Shown: positions 9,064-17,365 of the stretch, piece by piece
Layout: every line of letters starts with the position of its first letter
How positions within the stretch are numbered: position 1 is the first letter of the stretch
Origin: Deltaproteobacteria bacterium
GTDB taxonomy: Bacteria > Desulfobacterota > Binatia > HRBIN30 > JACQVA1
Assembly: GCA_016210005.1 (NCBI GenBank)
Contig: JACQVA010000135.1
Coordinates: 1-51,554, forward strand
Reading direction: 5' to 3'
DNA length: 51,554 bases
The notes under the pieces: generated by a model
Databases searched by the model: none
What the model was told of the DNA's origin: nothing
Seen by the model: only the letters and a program-made list of their open reading frames with translations
Translations under genes and position numbers: made by a program

Positions 9064-9855
9064 TTACGGCAACTGCAGGATCCGCTTCACCGAGGGGACG
9101 CAGAGCACGTTCGGGCCTGTCGCCAGCTCGGTTTCTTGCCCGAATTGGTTACTGACTGCCAACTGCTGCGGTATGAACGGCGGCTGCCCGGAAGCGTCGC
9201 GGATGTAGTAACACTCGAGGTGTGCCTGCGGATGCAGGAGGCCCTCGCCGTTCTTGTCGACCGGGTTGCAGATGAGCAGCGGCCGGAAGACGTGCGTGGT
9301 CTTGGTCTCGAACTGGTCGACCAGGGTTACGGTGCTGCGCAAGCCTTCTTGCGTGTCCACGTTGTAACACTTGAAGTGATCGAGGCACTTGGCGGGATTA
9401 AGCTGGCCCACACACTGCCCCGCGCTGCAGGCGTCGGGGTTGGTGCACTGGTCGCCGTCGTCGCAGGCGACGGTATTCGGCGCATTGATGCAGGCGCCGC
9501 TGCCGGCATCGCACGAATCGTTGGTGCACAGGTTATGATCATCGCAGTTCTTCGGTGTCCCGACACAGGTCAAATTCTTGGTGCACTGATCCTTGGCGGT
9601 ACAGGGATTGCCGTCGTTGCACTCCCAGCCAATGCGGGGGCCGTGTTTACAGATGCCCATCACCTCCGCCTCACACGACGGCCGCCCACCGCCCGGCGCC
9701 GGCGCGCAGTAATCCGAGGTGCAGTGATTGCCGTCGTCGCAGTCAGCATTGCGGCAGCACGAAGCCGTCTGCGCCGACAGCGGGTTAGGGCGCAACATCG
9801 CCACCGCAGCAATGCCTGCGATCCCCACTAGGGCCGTGTAACTGATGCTTTTCAT
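9064..9855 (-). CDS. Secreted Cys-rich repeat protein
   Basis: 263 residues. The N-terminus is a typical signal peptide (Lys2, hydrophobic core, then a PLSA-Q site near residue 28). Residues 33-155 are Cys-rich modules of the CDDGNxCTxDxC type (CDDGNHCTSDYC, CNDGNPCTAKDQC, CDDHNLCTNDSC, CDDGDQCTNPDAC), probably disulfide-linked. The C-terminal 100 residues (from CLDHFKCYNV to LCVPSVK) form a second domain with two VTLVDQF/VSNQFG segments and paired Cys. I recall this domain from secreted proteins of related uncultured bacteria but cannot name it surely. A strong AAGGAG site precedes the ATG. It has its own upstream gap of 330 bases, so it may start a separate transcript. Function unknown. Confidence 0.85.
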   Translation of the reverse strand: MKSISYTALVGIAGIAAVAMLRPNPLSAQTASCCRNADCDDGNHCTSDYCAPAPGGGRPSCEAEVMGICKHGPRIGWECNDGNPCTAKDQCTKNLTCVGTPKNCDDHNLCTNDSCDAGSGACINAPNTVACDDGDQCTNPDACSAGQCVGQLNPAKCLDHFKCYNVDTQEGLRSTVTLVDQFETKTTHVFRPLLICNPVDKNGEGLLHPQAHLECYYIRDASGQPPFIPQQLAVSNQFGQETELATGPNVLCVPSVKRILQLP

Positions 9856-9862
9856 GATCTTT

Positions 9863-9868
9863 CTCCTT
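9863..9868 (-). promoter_or_regulatory. Shine-Dalgarno of the Cys-rich gene
   Basis: AAGGAG on the minus strand, 7 bases before the ATG at 9855. It fixes the start and suggests strong independent translation. Confidence 0.75.
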
Positions 9869-10185
9869 TCCTCTGCTGTTATGGTGATCCCCTAACGAAC
9901 TGGCGGGCGCGAGATGCGCCTAAGTGCTGGGTTGTGAACATGCCGGCCCCGTCTCGATCGGCGACGGCCGGGGGAGAATCGCCCTGAGTCGCGCGGGCCA
10001 GAGCGAGGATACCCGCCCGAAGCCGAGGCGTAGAGCTACGATCAGCAACTGGCATGCCCTGCTATATGCCACGGCAGCACGCGCACTATCGCGGTAGGGC
10101 GTAAACCTGTCTCCGTTGATCGAGAAATATTTCTCGCCGGCAAGCATAACTCACTGCCGGTCATTGTGCTGGCGGGGTGAACCGG
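9869..10185. other. Intergenic region upstream of the Cys-rich gene
   Basis: About 320 bases between the stop of the AftB-like gene and the Cys-rich gene. A short open frame at 9920-10147 shows no protein-like features. The notable content is the palindrome and inverted repeat at 10121-10160. This is the likely place for a transcript end and a new promoter, but I cannot mark convincing -35/-10 boxes. Confidence 0.5.
10121..10160. promoter_or_regulatory. 16-bp perfect palindrome plus adjacent inverted repeat
   Basis: CGAGAAATATTTCTCG at 10121-10136 is a perfect 16-bp palindrome with an AT-rich centre, unusual in this GC-rich DNA. Directly beside it CCGGCA (10137-10142) and TGCCGG (10155-10160) form a second stem. 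It may be an operator for the Cys-rich gene, or a terminator pair after the AftB-like gene. Confidence 0.45.
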
Positions 10186-11841
10186 TCAGCGCCGCCGGTA
10201 GAAGGTGAAAAAGCGGAAGGCCCCGCTGTCGCCAAGTTGAACGCTCACGCGTTCGTAACGCTGGTGGAAGTCGGCGGCCGCCCAGATTTCACGCTCGGAG
10301 CGCTGGACCAGCTTTCCCGCCATCTCGCCATCGGCAATCGGGTGCGGCAACACCGCGACGTTCCCGAGCAGGATGTAGTCTGGGCTGCGCGCCAGGACGT
10401 AAGCGCCGTCGCCCTTTTCGTGGCCGGCGCGGCCTGCGCCCACGTTCGCCGGCTGCCGGTGGGCGATGTGGACGTCGTTGAGGCCGAGCATGTCGATGAC
10501 GTTGTGGGTGGTGTGATAACCGATAGCGCCCGCCGGTGTGGCCGCGATTACGGCGCCCGGCGGTGCGTGGGTTTCCAGCCACTGCGCCGCAATCTTGAGG
10601 CGGTCGACGAAGTAGTTGTCAAACCAGAGGTAGCGGTGATCACTACCCGTGCCCGGGAAGGTCAGCCCCGATTGCGGCTCGTACCAGCGGTGCGCGGCTG
10701 GAAACAGCACCACACCCAGCGTCTGGCGGGCCTCGAATGAAAGCGCTACGGCCAACAGGCCGGTGGCCGCCCACCGCAACCAGCGCCCATGTGCGGGGCG
10801 CACGCGGGCGGCGCAGCGCCCGTAAGCGCCCGTGAACCCCTCTTGTGCCAGCAAGCAGAGCAGCGGGCCAACGCAAGCGACGAAGCGGAAGAACGCCAGC
10901 CCGTCACCACCCACGTACACGATGTAGGTAAACTGCGCGGCGACGACCGCCAGACAGACGTTGACCAGATGGGGCCGCTTGCGCTGCAATAGCAGGACGA
11001 GCAGAAACGGCAGCACCAGGGCACCGTCCCACTTGAGGTAATCGACGAGATAGCGCGCCCCGCGCCGATACTGCTCGAAGCCGCTACCGACTTTGGCGTA
11101 AAACGTGTTGGGGAACGGATAGCCGTAGTAGCTGAGCCGCCACACGTAATAGGGCGCGTAGATCGCCGCGAAGCCCAAAGCCCAGGCGAGCAGCCGCGCG
11201 CTCGTCTGCTGTTTGCCACCACGAACCGTCGTCCACAGCAAGTGAGCGGACGCAACCGCATATAACAACACTCCCTCGGGCCGAGTCAGCGCGGCGAGGG
11301 CGAAGAGCATGCCGGCCCCGGTAAGATTCCGGCCAGACTCCAAGGCGGTGGCGTAGGCATAGACACTGCCGAAGACCAGGAGAGCGAACAGCGTGGTTTC
11401 CAAGCCGCCGGTGGACCAGGCGCAGAACGAGGCGTTGAAGGCGAGTAGGGCGCCGGCGACCAGAGCAAAAGGCCCCGCTTGCCGGTGCAAGTGCCGAGAG
11501 GCGAGCAGCAGCAGCAGGATTACCGCCGCCCCACAGGCTACGCCGAGAATCTGTGCTGCCAACAGCAGATCGCCGGCCGGTACCATCCAGGCGAAGCCGC
11601 TCAACAGCAGCAGCCACAGGAAGTTGGTGTAACCTTCGACCCGCTCGCCCGGGTTGTACACGATGCCCTGTCCGGCCACGAAGTGCTTCACGTAACGAAA
11701 AGTGATGAAACTATCGTCGGCAACGTAGTTGACGGCGTAGCAGTGCCACGCATAAGCCAGCAGCACCAAGCCGGCCCCGGCGTAATAGGTCATCCCCGGC
11801 AGTGATCGGTAAGCGTCGCCGGCGGTGCGGGTAGGGCGCAT
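10186..11841 (-). CDS. AftB-like GT-C glycosyltransferase
   Basis: 551 residues from the ATG at 11841, chosen because it overlaps the upstream TAA by one base (TAATG). A longer frame to 11880 would run 39 bases into the previous gene. About ten hydrophobic helices. The first extracytoplasmic loop carries DDSFITFRYV (Asp42-Asp43), then GQGIVYNPGERVEGYTNFLW, a pattern I associate with mycobacterial terminal arabinofuranosyltransferase AftB and other GT-C enzymes using polyprenyl-phosphate sugars. The C-terminal 170 residues form a soluble outer domain. It probably adds a sugar to a surface glycan on the periplasmic side. Donor and acceptor are unknown. It ends the long overlapping gene run. Confidence 0.85.
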   Translation of the reverse strand: MRPTRTAGDAYRSLPGMTYYAGAGLVLLAYAWHCYAVNYVADDSFITFRYVKHFVAGQGIVYNPGERVEGYTNFLWLLLLSGFAWMVPAGDLLLAAQILGVACGAAVILLLLLASRHLHRQAGPFALVAGALLAFNASFCAWSTGGLETTLFALLVFGSVYAYATALESGRNLTGAGMLFALAALTRPEGVLLYAVASAHLLWTTVRGGKQQTSARLLAWALGFAAIYAPYYVWRLSYYGYPFPNTFYAKVGSGFEQYRRGARYLVDYLKWDGALVLPFLLVLLLQRKRPHLVNVCLAVVAAQFTYIVYVGGDGLAFFRFVACVGPLLCLLAQEGFTGAYGRCAARVRPAHGRWLRWAATGLLAVALSFEARQTLGVVLFPAAHRWYEPQSGLTFPGTGSDHRYLWFDNYFVDRLKIAAQWLETHAPPGAVIAATPAGAIGYHTTHNVIDMLGLNDVHIAHRQPANVGAGRAGHEKGDGAYVLARSPDYILLGNVAVLPHPIADGEMAGKLVQRSEREIWAAADFHQRYERVSVQLGDSGAFRFFTFYRRR

Positions 11842-13727
11842 TACTGGTACGCTTGCAGCAGCCCAGCAAAGGGCTTCCAATCACGGGGAGCAATCAGCGC
11901 CGCCAGGCGAGTGCCGAGTTCGCTTACGACCTGGCGGTGCTCCGGCGCGCCGGCAAGGTTGTGGGCTTGCTGCTCATCACTGTCGCGAAACAGCTCGATG
12001 GTGCCCTCCTCGTGAAGCAGGAGTTGCCACTCCGAGGTGGTGATCGACTTGATGGCGCCGCGCCGCCCCAGCGGATAGGCGGGATTGGGCACGATGCCCG
12101 GGAGTGACTCGGAAACGGCAAAGGCAGCCGCTGCTCCATCGCCGCCTCCGTGCATCCAGGCTGCGGCCAGCGAGTGGCCGGGAAAGGGGGCGCCGGCTCC
12201 GACGCCGGCGAGGTCGACCACCGTTGCCGGCAGAGCTTGCAGACTGACCGCGTGCGGCAAGCGAGCGCCCGGCGGCACCTTCGCGGGATAGCGGATTACG
12301 AGCGGCACATGGATCAGGTCACGATACATGCTGTTACCGTGGCCAAACAGGCCATGGTTACCGAACGACTCGCCGTGGTCCGAGGTCACGATGACCAGCG
12401 TGCGCTCGCCGAGGCCGCGCCGATCGAGTTCCGCGATCAGCGCGCCGACGGCGCTGTCGAGGTAGCTGAGCGAGCCGTCGTAGCCGTCGATTTCCGCTTG
12501 CACTTCGGCGGGAGACAGCTGCCGTCCGCCGGTGAAATCGCGGGGAAACAGTTCGGAATTGACCCGGTCGCCGCGGCAGGGGTAATCGGAGAAACGCCGG
12601 TCATATGGCGCAGGGGCCAGATAGGGGTCGTGAACGTCGAGGTAGTTCAGAAACGCAAAGAAGGGCGCCGGCCGCCGGCTGTCGAGCCAGCGCCAGAACT
12701 CGCGGTTGACGGCTAGCGCCCGCTTGCGCCCGGGGATGTCATAGTACCCCAGCCAAGGCAGCGCTTGCCCCAGCAACTTGCCATAGACTGTGTGCACGAC
12801 CATGTCGCCGGCGCTCTCGAAGTGGTCCTCGTAAGTGGTGAAGCCGCGCGCCAGGCCGCTGCGGGCGCTGCAGTAATAGTTGTTGGCGACAAAGCCGGCG
12901 GTGGCGTAGCCCTGGCCCGATAGGTATTCGGCCAGTGTTGGGTACCGGCCGCCCAGCGGGCTGCCGCCGGCGCGATGCTCGTGGGTGTAGCGGCCGGTCA
13001 TGATCGAGGCGTGGGACGGCAGCGTCCACGAGTCGCTGGCAAAGGCGCGCTCGAACAACGCGCCCTGACGGGCCAAGGAGTCGAGATGGGGCGTCGTCAG
13101 CCGCTCGTAGCCGTACGCGGAGACGTGATCGGCTCGCAGCGTGTCCAAGACGACAAGCAGGATATTGGGCGGTTCGGCGCGCGGCGCCGCCGGCGTCGTA
13201 CCCGCGATGCCAAGGCCTCGACTTGCCAGCGTGCTCCAGCTGCCGCCCAGCAGCACGCCGAGTGCAGCGGCCGCCAGCGCTCGGCGAAGCAGCATTGGAG
13301 CGCGGTGGTGCGTGCGGGTATAGCGGTAGAGCTGAACGCTCACACCCGTAGCCAGTAGTACGCAGGTGAGCGGCCGCAATCGTCCCATGGCCGCCAAAGG
13401 AGCGTAAATCGCGCCGGCGCCAAACAGTGCGTAGTAAACGGGAAGAGCGGCACGGGTGAGCCGGCAGAGGCGGCTCGCTGCCGCAGTGAGGCCGCCGACT
13501 GCGGCGAACAGCAGGGAGTTGACTGCCGGGGCGATCCAGAGAATTTCCGGCAGCAGATCGTTCCTCCATCCCAACGGGTCGGGAACGATGCTCAGCCCCC
13601 AATAGATGAGGGCTTCCGCGAGCCCGCAGATCAAGCCGAACGATGCGGCGACCGTTACGATCAGCGCAAATGATGGCGCCGGCGGCGTTGATTGCCCGGG
13701 TTGCGCAGGTGAAGAGGTAACGTTCAT
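11841..13727 (-). CDS. Membrane-anchored AlkP-superfamily 'sulfatase' with Thr nucleophile (copy 2)
   Basis: 628 residues. Four or five TM helices occupy about residues 18-165. The catalytic domain starts near 186 with PNILLVVLDTLRADH (Asp195), then WTLPSHASIMTGR (Thr235 at the nucleophile position), and TSDHGESFGNHGLFGHG followed by IHVPLVIRYP. Domain order and the C-terminal ELFRDSDEQQAHNLAG tail match copies 1 and 3. The lack of Cys/Ser at the FGly position argues against a classical sulfatase. The active site should face the periplasm, where it could transfer or remove a phospho group on the glycan or lipid. It lies 15 bases after the SGNH gene's stop and overlaps the next start by one base. 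Confidence 0.88.
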   Translation of the reverse strand: MNVTSSPAQPGQSTPPAPSFALIVTVAASFGLICGLAEALIYWGLSIVPDPLGWRNDLLPEILWIAPAVNSLLFAAVGGLTAAASRLCRLTRAALPVYYALFGAGAIYAPLAAMGRLRPLTCVLLATGVSVQLYRYTRTHHRAPMLLRRALAAAALGVLLGGSWSTLASRGLGIAGTTPAAPRAEPPNILLVVLDTLRADHVSAYGYERLTTPHLDSLARQGALFERAFASDSWTLPSHASIMTGRYTHEHRAGGSPLGGRYPTLAEYLSGQGYATAGFVANNYYCSARSGLARGFTTYEDHFESAGDMVVHTVYGKLLGQALPWLGYYDIPGRKRALAVNREFWRWLDSRRPAPFFAFLNYLDVHDPYLAPAPYDRRFSDYPCRGDRVNSELFPRDFTGGRQLSPAEVQAEIDGYDGSLSYLDSAVGALIAELDRRGLGERTLVIVTSDHGESFGNHGLFGHGNSMYRDLIHVPLVIRYPAKVPPGARLPHAVSLQALPATVVDLAGVGAGAPFPGHSLAAAWMHGGGDGAAAAFAVSESLPGIVPNPAYPLGRRGAIKSITTSEWQLLLHEEGTIELFRDSDEQQAHNLAGAPEHRQVVSELGTRLAALIAPRDWKPFAGLLQAYQ

Positions 13728-13742
13728 GGGTATGCGTGCCGA

Positions 13743-15191
13743 CTACTGGGGCGACTTCAGCGCCACCTGCGTGGCGATGGTGCCGGCGATGGTCTTGGCG
13801 ACTACCTCGTGGCCGGTCGCGCTCCAATGCCCGTCGTCGGCAAAGTAGGTCAGTGCTCCGTTGGCGGCGGCTTGCTTGAGGGGCGCGGTCAGATCGACGT
13901 AGGCGATGTCATTGGCGCGAGCCCAACCTTCGAGCCGCACCGGCAAATCGTTCAAGGTCCACGCGCGCGGATAGGCGTCCTCGGCGAAATCGCACAACTC
14001 GCCGTAGACGCGAAACTTCGTCGGCACATAGGCGAGGAGCAAAGTCGTCCCGCTGGCCGCCGACAGCCGTTGCGCCTCCAGCAGTTGGTGCTGGGCTATC
14101 TCCAGGCTTGCCAGTTCAGCCGGCGACAGCGGCGCAGCCGCAAAGCCGAAGTAAAGCGTGCGTGCTTCTTCGTCGTAGGGGTGGCGCAAGCGGCAGGAGC
14201 GCCTCTGCGCCTCGGCACCGTCGCTGATGCCGTTTGATGTTGTCAACCGCCCGAGCGCCAAGATCGTTTGTTTGGTGAACGAGCGGTTGGCGAAGCGGTC
14301 CAGCTCCTGAACGTACTCCGCCGAGTGCCGGGCAAACTGGCGGTAACGCTCCACGTCCAGCAGGTCGTTACCCTCGAAGAAGAACCACACCGCCACTTGC
14401 GGGCGCAGCGGCAGGCCGTAACGCCGGAGCACTAGCAGCTCCTGCTGCGGGCCGTAGCCGGAAAGGCCGAGATTGGCGACCTCAACGCCCAACAGCTGGC
14501 GTAAGCGGCTGGACACCAAAGCAGCTTCCGCCACTAGCCCGGCTTCCAAGAATGAGTCGCCGATCAGCACCATCGCTGCCTGCTTGATCTCGCGCTCGTT
14601 GCGGAAGCCGTTGCGATCGTAGCGCACGTCGACCTGATAGCGGCGAGGTGCGGCGATGCCGAGCCAGTAGACTAGGTCGCCGGTGGTCTCACCCGCGATC
14701 CGATAGCCTGGACGCCGCGTGTACATCAACTCTCGGTCGAAGCGATTTCTTGGGTCTTCCCAGGCCTTGCGCACGCCGCCAAAAGTCGCCGCACCGGCGG
14801 GGGCGAGCAAGAGCCGGTAGTCGGCAAGACCGACGAGCGCCGGTATCTCCAGGACGCCAAGCGTTAAGCCCAGGGCGCCGGTGGCCAGCCCGCAGTTCAT
14901 CAGCTGCTTGCGCAGTGGTTGCCGGGCCAGCGCGCAGTACACGCCCCAGCCGAGCGCGTACGACGCGGCCAATAGGTACATGAACGCCGAGGGTGAGTAG
15001 CGTCGAAGAACGACCGCGGACGGATCATCGGGAACCGCCAGCTGGCGGGCGAGTACGACCATGGCGAGGAGGCACAGCGCGGCGAGCGCCAAGCGGACGG
15101 CGATCGCGGGTGCGGCGGGGCGCCGTGATGCCCTGCCGGTCTGGCCGCTGTCAGAAGCTGCCGGCAACGCGAATGTCCACAATGAAAGCAT
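13743..15191 (-). CDS. Membrane SGNH-fold hydrolase/acyltransferase-like protein
   Basis: 482 residues from the ATG at 15191, which overlaps the preceding gene's end by 41 bases. A longer frame to 15332 would be a translation of that gene's antiparallel codon pattern, and an ATG at 15062 is a shorter option. Three hydrophobic helices come first. The SGNH domain follows, with block I VLIGDSFLEAG, block II NLGLSGYG, block III FFEGNDLLD and block V DDGHWSATGH, so all catalytic positions (Ser, Gly, Asn, Asp-x-x-His) are present. It probably esterifies or de-esterifies a surface glycan in the periplasm, like AlgX/AlgJ-type or OafA-tail SGNH domains. It sits between the SBBP protein and sulfatase copy 2. 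Confidence 0.82.
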   Translation of the reverse strand: MLSLWTFALPAASDSGQTGRASRRPAAPAIAVRLALAALCLLAMVVLARQLAVPDDPSAVVLRRYSPSAFMYLLAASYALGWGVYCALARQPLRKQLMNCGLATGALGLTLGVLEIPALVGLADYRLLLAPAGAATFGGVRKAWEDPRNRFDRELMYTRRPGYRIAGETTGDLVYWLGIAAPRRYQVDVRYDRNGFRNEREIKQAAMVLIGDSFLEAGLVAEAALVSSRLRQLLGVEVANLGLSGYGPQQELLVLRRYGLPLRPQVAVWFFFEGNDLLDVERYRQFARHSAEYVQELDRFANRSFTKQTILALGRLTTSNGISDGAEAQRRSCRLRHPYDEEARTLYFGFAAAPLSPAELASLEIAQHQLLEAQRLSAASGTTLLLAYVPTKFRVYGELCDFAEDAYPRAWTLNDLPVRLEGWARANDIAYVDLTAPLKQAAANGALTYFADDGHWSATGHEVVAKTIAGTIATQVALKSPQ

Positions 15192-17340
15192 CTTGGCTGC
15201 CGCCGCGATACGCCGGAAAACGGGCGCTGTGGGTGGGGAAGTTGGTGGCTTCGGTTTCGCCGAGGATGACGAAGCGAGTCGCGCCGTCGAAGATGGAGCT
15301 GCGCGCGTAATCGAGCGCGCTGCCGCCGGCATAGGTCGCGTAGAGGATCTGCGTGAAGTCGGCTGACAGCCGGGCGGCGAACATGTCGCCGCTGCCGTGG
15401 TTGCTCGGCTGAGCGGCGTCCGCCGTTGCCGGAAAGTTGCTGGAGAAAGTCGCTCCCGAGACGTAGACGCTGCCGTCCGCTCCCACGCTCACGCCCTCAA
15501 CCCCCTCGCCGAGCGTGCCGCCGAGATAAGTGCTGGCCATGAGCTGGGTGCCGCCAGAGGAGAGCTTGGCGACAAACCCATCGCCCGGGTAGTTCGTGCC
15601 CTGACCCGTGCCTGCGCCACCGGAGCCGCCGTAGTGTGGTTGCAAGACACCCGGTGTCGTCGGGAAGTTGGCCGACAGCGTGGTCGCGGCCACATAAACA
15701 TTGTGTTGCCCGTCGACCGCCAGGCCGTGAGTTTCGGTGAACTCGTTCGCCGCGCCGCCGAGATAAGTGGCCCACAGCAGGCTGGCCCCGTTTGGCGCCA
15801 GCTTGGCTACGTACATGTCCGTACCGCCGTTCGCGCTGCGGTCGTAGGCGCCGGCCGTGGTCAAGGCGTCGGTCGAGATGCTGTGGGCCAGATAGTAGAC
15901 CCCGGTGTCGTCGGCGCGAATGCTGGGCGTGCCGGTCTCGTTGCCGGTGCCGCCAATGTATGTGCACCACAGGACCGCGCCGGCGGTGGCGTTGAGCTTC
16001 GCGACTAGTCCGTCGCGGCCTCCCGCAGGCGTCGTGTGAAAGGTCCCCGCGGTGATGTGCTGCGAGCTGTGGCCGGCTTCGATGCTCGATGCCGGATAAA
16101 CGTTGTCGGCGGCGTCGACGGCGAAATCCCGGACGATGCCGCGATCGCCGGTGCCCCAGTACGTAGCCCAGAGGAGCTGCGTGCCGTCGGCCGAAAGCTT
16201 GGCGAGGAAACCGTCCTGGAGCCCATAGAGCGACTCGGGATCGGTATCGCCGGCAAAAACCTTTTGCACCACGCCGGAGGTGGTTGGGAAGCCGGCGCCC
16301 GCGCGCCCGCCCACGATCACGTTGTTGGCACTGTCCAACTCGATCGCGTAGGCGCGGTCGTAGTTGGGGCCGCCAAGCAGGGTGGACCAGATGATGCTCT
16401 GGCCGGTGGGATCGAGCTTGATCACGAATACGTCGACGTTGCCGTTTGCGGTGCGGTCGTAGGCGCCAGCCGTGGTCAGAAAGTCCGCCGAGTCGGTACC
16501 GCCGGTGACATAGATATTGCCGGCACTGTCGGTGACGACGTCGCGCGCCTGATCGTAGCCGCTGCCGCCGAGGTACGAAGCGAAGTCGAGCACCGGCACA
16601 ATGGTGGCTGCGCCGGTGGCAGTCGCAGTTGTAGTATGCGTGGCCGTTGCAGCAGGCGACGCAGAAGGCGTGGCCGAAGGCGTGCGGGACGGCGTGGCGC
16701 TCGGTGTTGGCGTGCTGGTTACCGTCATGGTTGCCGTGCGTGTCTTGCTGGACGTCGCGCTCGGAGATGCCGAGGGCGTGGCTGAGCGTGTCAGCGACGG
16801 TGTCGCACTCGAGGTCGGCGAGGTTGTCGTGGTTGCAGTGCGCGTCGCGCTGGAGGCAGCAGTTGGCGACGCGGAAGGGGCGGTTGAAGGCGTCAGCGAC
16901 GCCGTTGCACTTGGTGTCGGCGAAGGTGTCGGCTGGCTGCTTGGCGTTCGCGACGGTGTCGCGGTGGCGGTTGCTGGGGGCACCGGCGACGCGGTTGGAG
17001 ACGGCGCCCGCGACGGCGTTGGGCTGGCGGTCCGAGATGCGCTCGGCACTGCCGACGTTGTTGGCGTCATGGTGGGGGAGGCGGTCGGCGGCGGCCGCAG
17101 GAGCTGGATTTCGAGCGGCAAGTCGCCCGCTGAAATCCGCCCATCCCCGTTGACGTCCGCGCTCGCGCAGCTGCTGCCGGTGAAGGGCAGTTCGAGCAGT
17201 ATGGCTAAGTCGGCCGCAGTCAGCCGGCCGTCGCAGTTGGTATCGCCGGTAAGGCCGAGTGCAGGCTGGCTCTGAAGCAGGGCCGCCACTACAGCGAGGA
17301 GCGACACTCGTAGTAAGCGAGCAAACACATTGATACGCAT
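15151..17340 (-). CDS. Secreted protein: N-terminal dockerin-like pair, Thr-rich linker, SBBP propeller
   Basis: 729 residues. Signal peptide in residues 1-30 (Arg-rich start, hydrophobic core, ALG). Directly after it are two EF-hand-like loops, DTNCDGRLTAADL and DVNGDGRISAGDL, arranged like a type I dockerin. A Thr/Ser/Pro linker of about 150 residues follows. The rest is SBBP-type beta-propeller repeats: YLGGSGYDQARDV, DSAGNIYVTGGT and similar cores recur about seven times with SADFLTTAGAYDR-type turns. A surface or extracellular adhesin or scaffold-bound protein is likely. It sits inside the glycan-decoration gene run, 25 bases after the sulfatase copy 3 stop, which suggests that the protein is exported with, or anchored to, the surface polymer. 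The ligand is unknown. Confidence 0.88.
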   Translation of the reverse strand: MRINVFARLLRVSLLAVVAALLQSQPALGLTGDTNCDGRLTAADLAILLELPFTGSSCASADVNGDGRISAGDLPLEIQLLRPPPTASPTMTPTTSAVPSASRTASPTPSRAPSPTASPVPPATATATPSRTPSSQPTPSPTPSATASLTPSTAPSASPTAASSATRTATTTTSPTSSATPSLTRSATPSASPSATSSKTRTATMTVTSTPTPSATPSRTPSATPSASPAATATHTTTATATGAATIVPVLDFASYLGGSGYDQARDVVTDSAGNIYVTGGTDSADFLTTAGAYDRTANGNVDVFVIKLDPTGQSIIWSTLLGGPNYDRAYAIELDSANNVIVGGRAGAGFPTTSGVVQKVFAGDTDPESLYGLQDGFLAKLSADGTQLLWATYWGTGDRGIVRDFAVDAADNVYPASSIEAGHSSQHITAGTFHTTPAGGRDGLVAKLNATAGAVLWCTYIGGTGNETGTPSIRADDTGVYYLAHSISTDALTTAGAYDRSANGGTDMYVAKLAPNGASLLWATYLGGAANEFTETHGLAVDGQHNVYVAATTLSANFPTTPGVLQPHYGGSGGAGTGQGTNYPGDGFVAKLSSGGTQLMASTYLGGTLGEGVEGVSVGADGSVYVSGATFSSNFPATADAAQPSNHGSGDMFAARLSADFTQILYATYAGGSALDYARSSIFDGATRFVILGETEATNFPTHSARFPAYRGGSQDAFIVDIRVAGSF

Positions 17341-17365
17341 GCGCCGGCAGGTGAGCCCGAACAGA

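Noticed and set aside
9920-10147. Possible 75-codon gene in the intergenic region
   Set aside because: No ribosome site and no protein-like pattern. It runs through the 16-bp palindrome.
12739-13827. Minus-strand frame across sulfatase copy 2
   Set aside because: Arg/Pro/Ser-rich shadow; the sulfatase frame holds the catalytic motifs.
16601-17275. Plus-strand Val/Ala/Gly frame
   Set aside because: Same effect, opposite the Thr/Ser/Pro linker of the SBBP protein. No independent motif or ribosome site.
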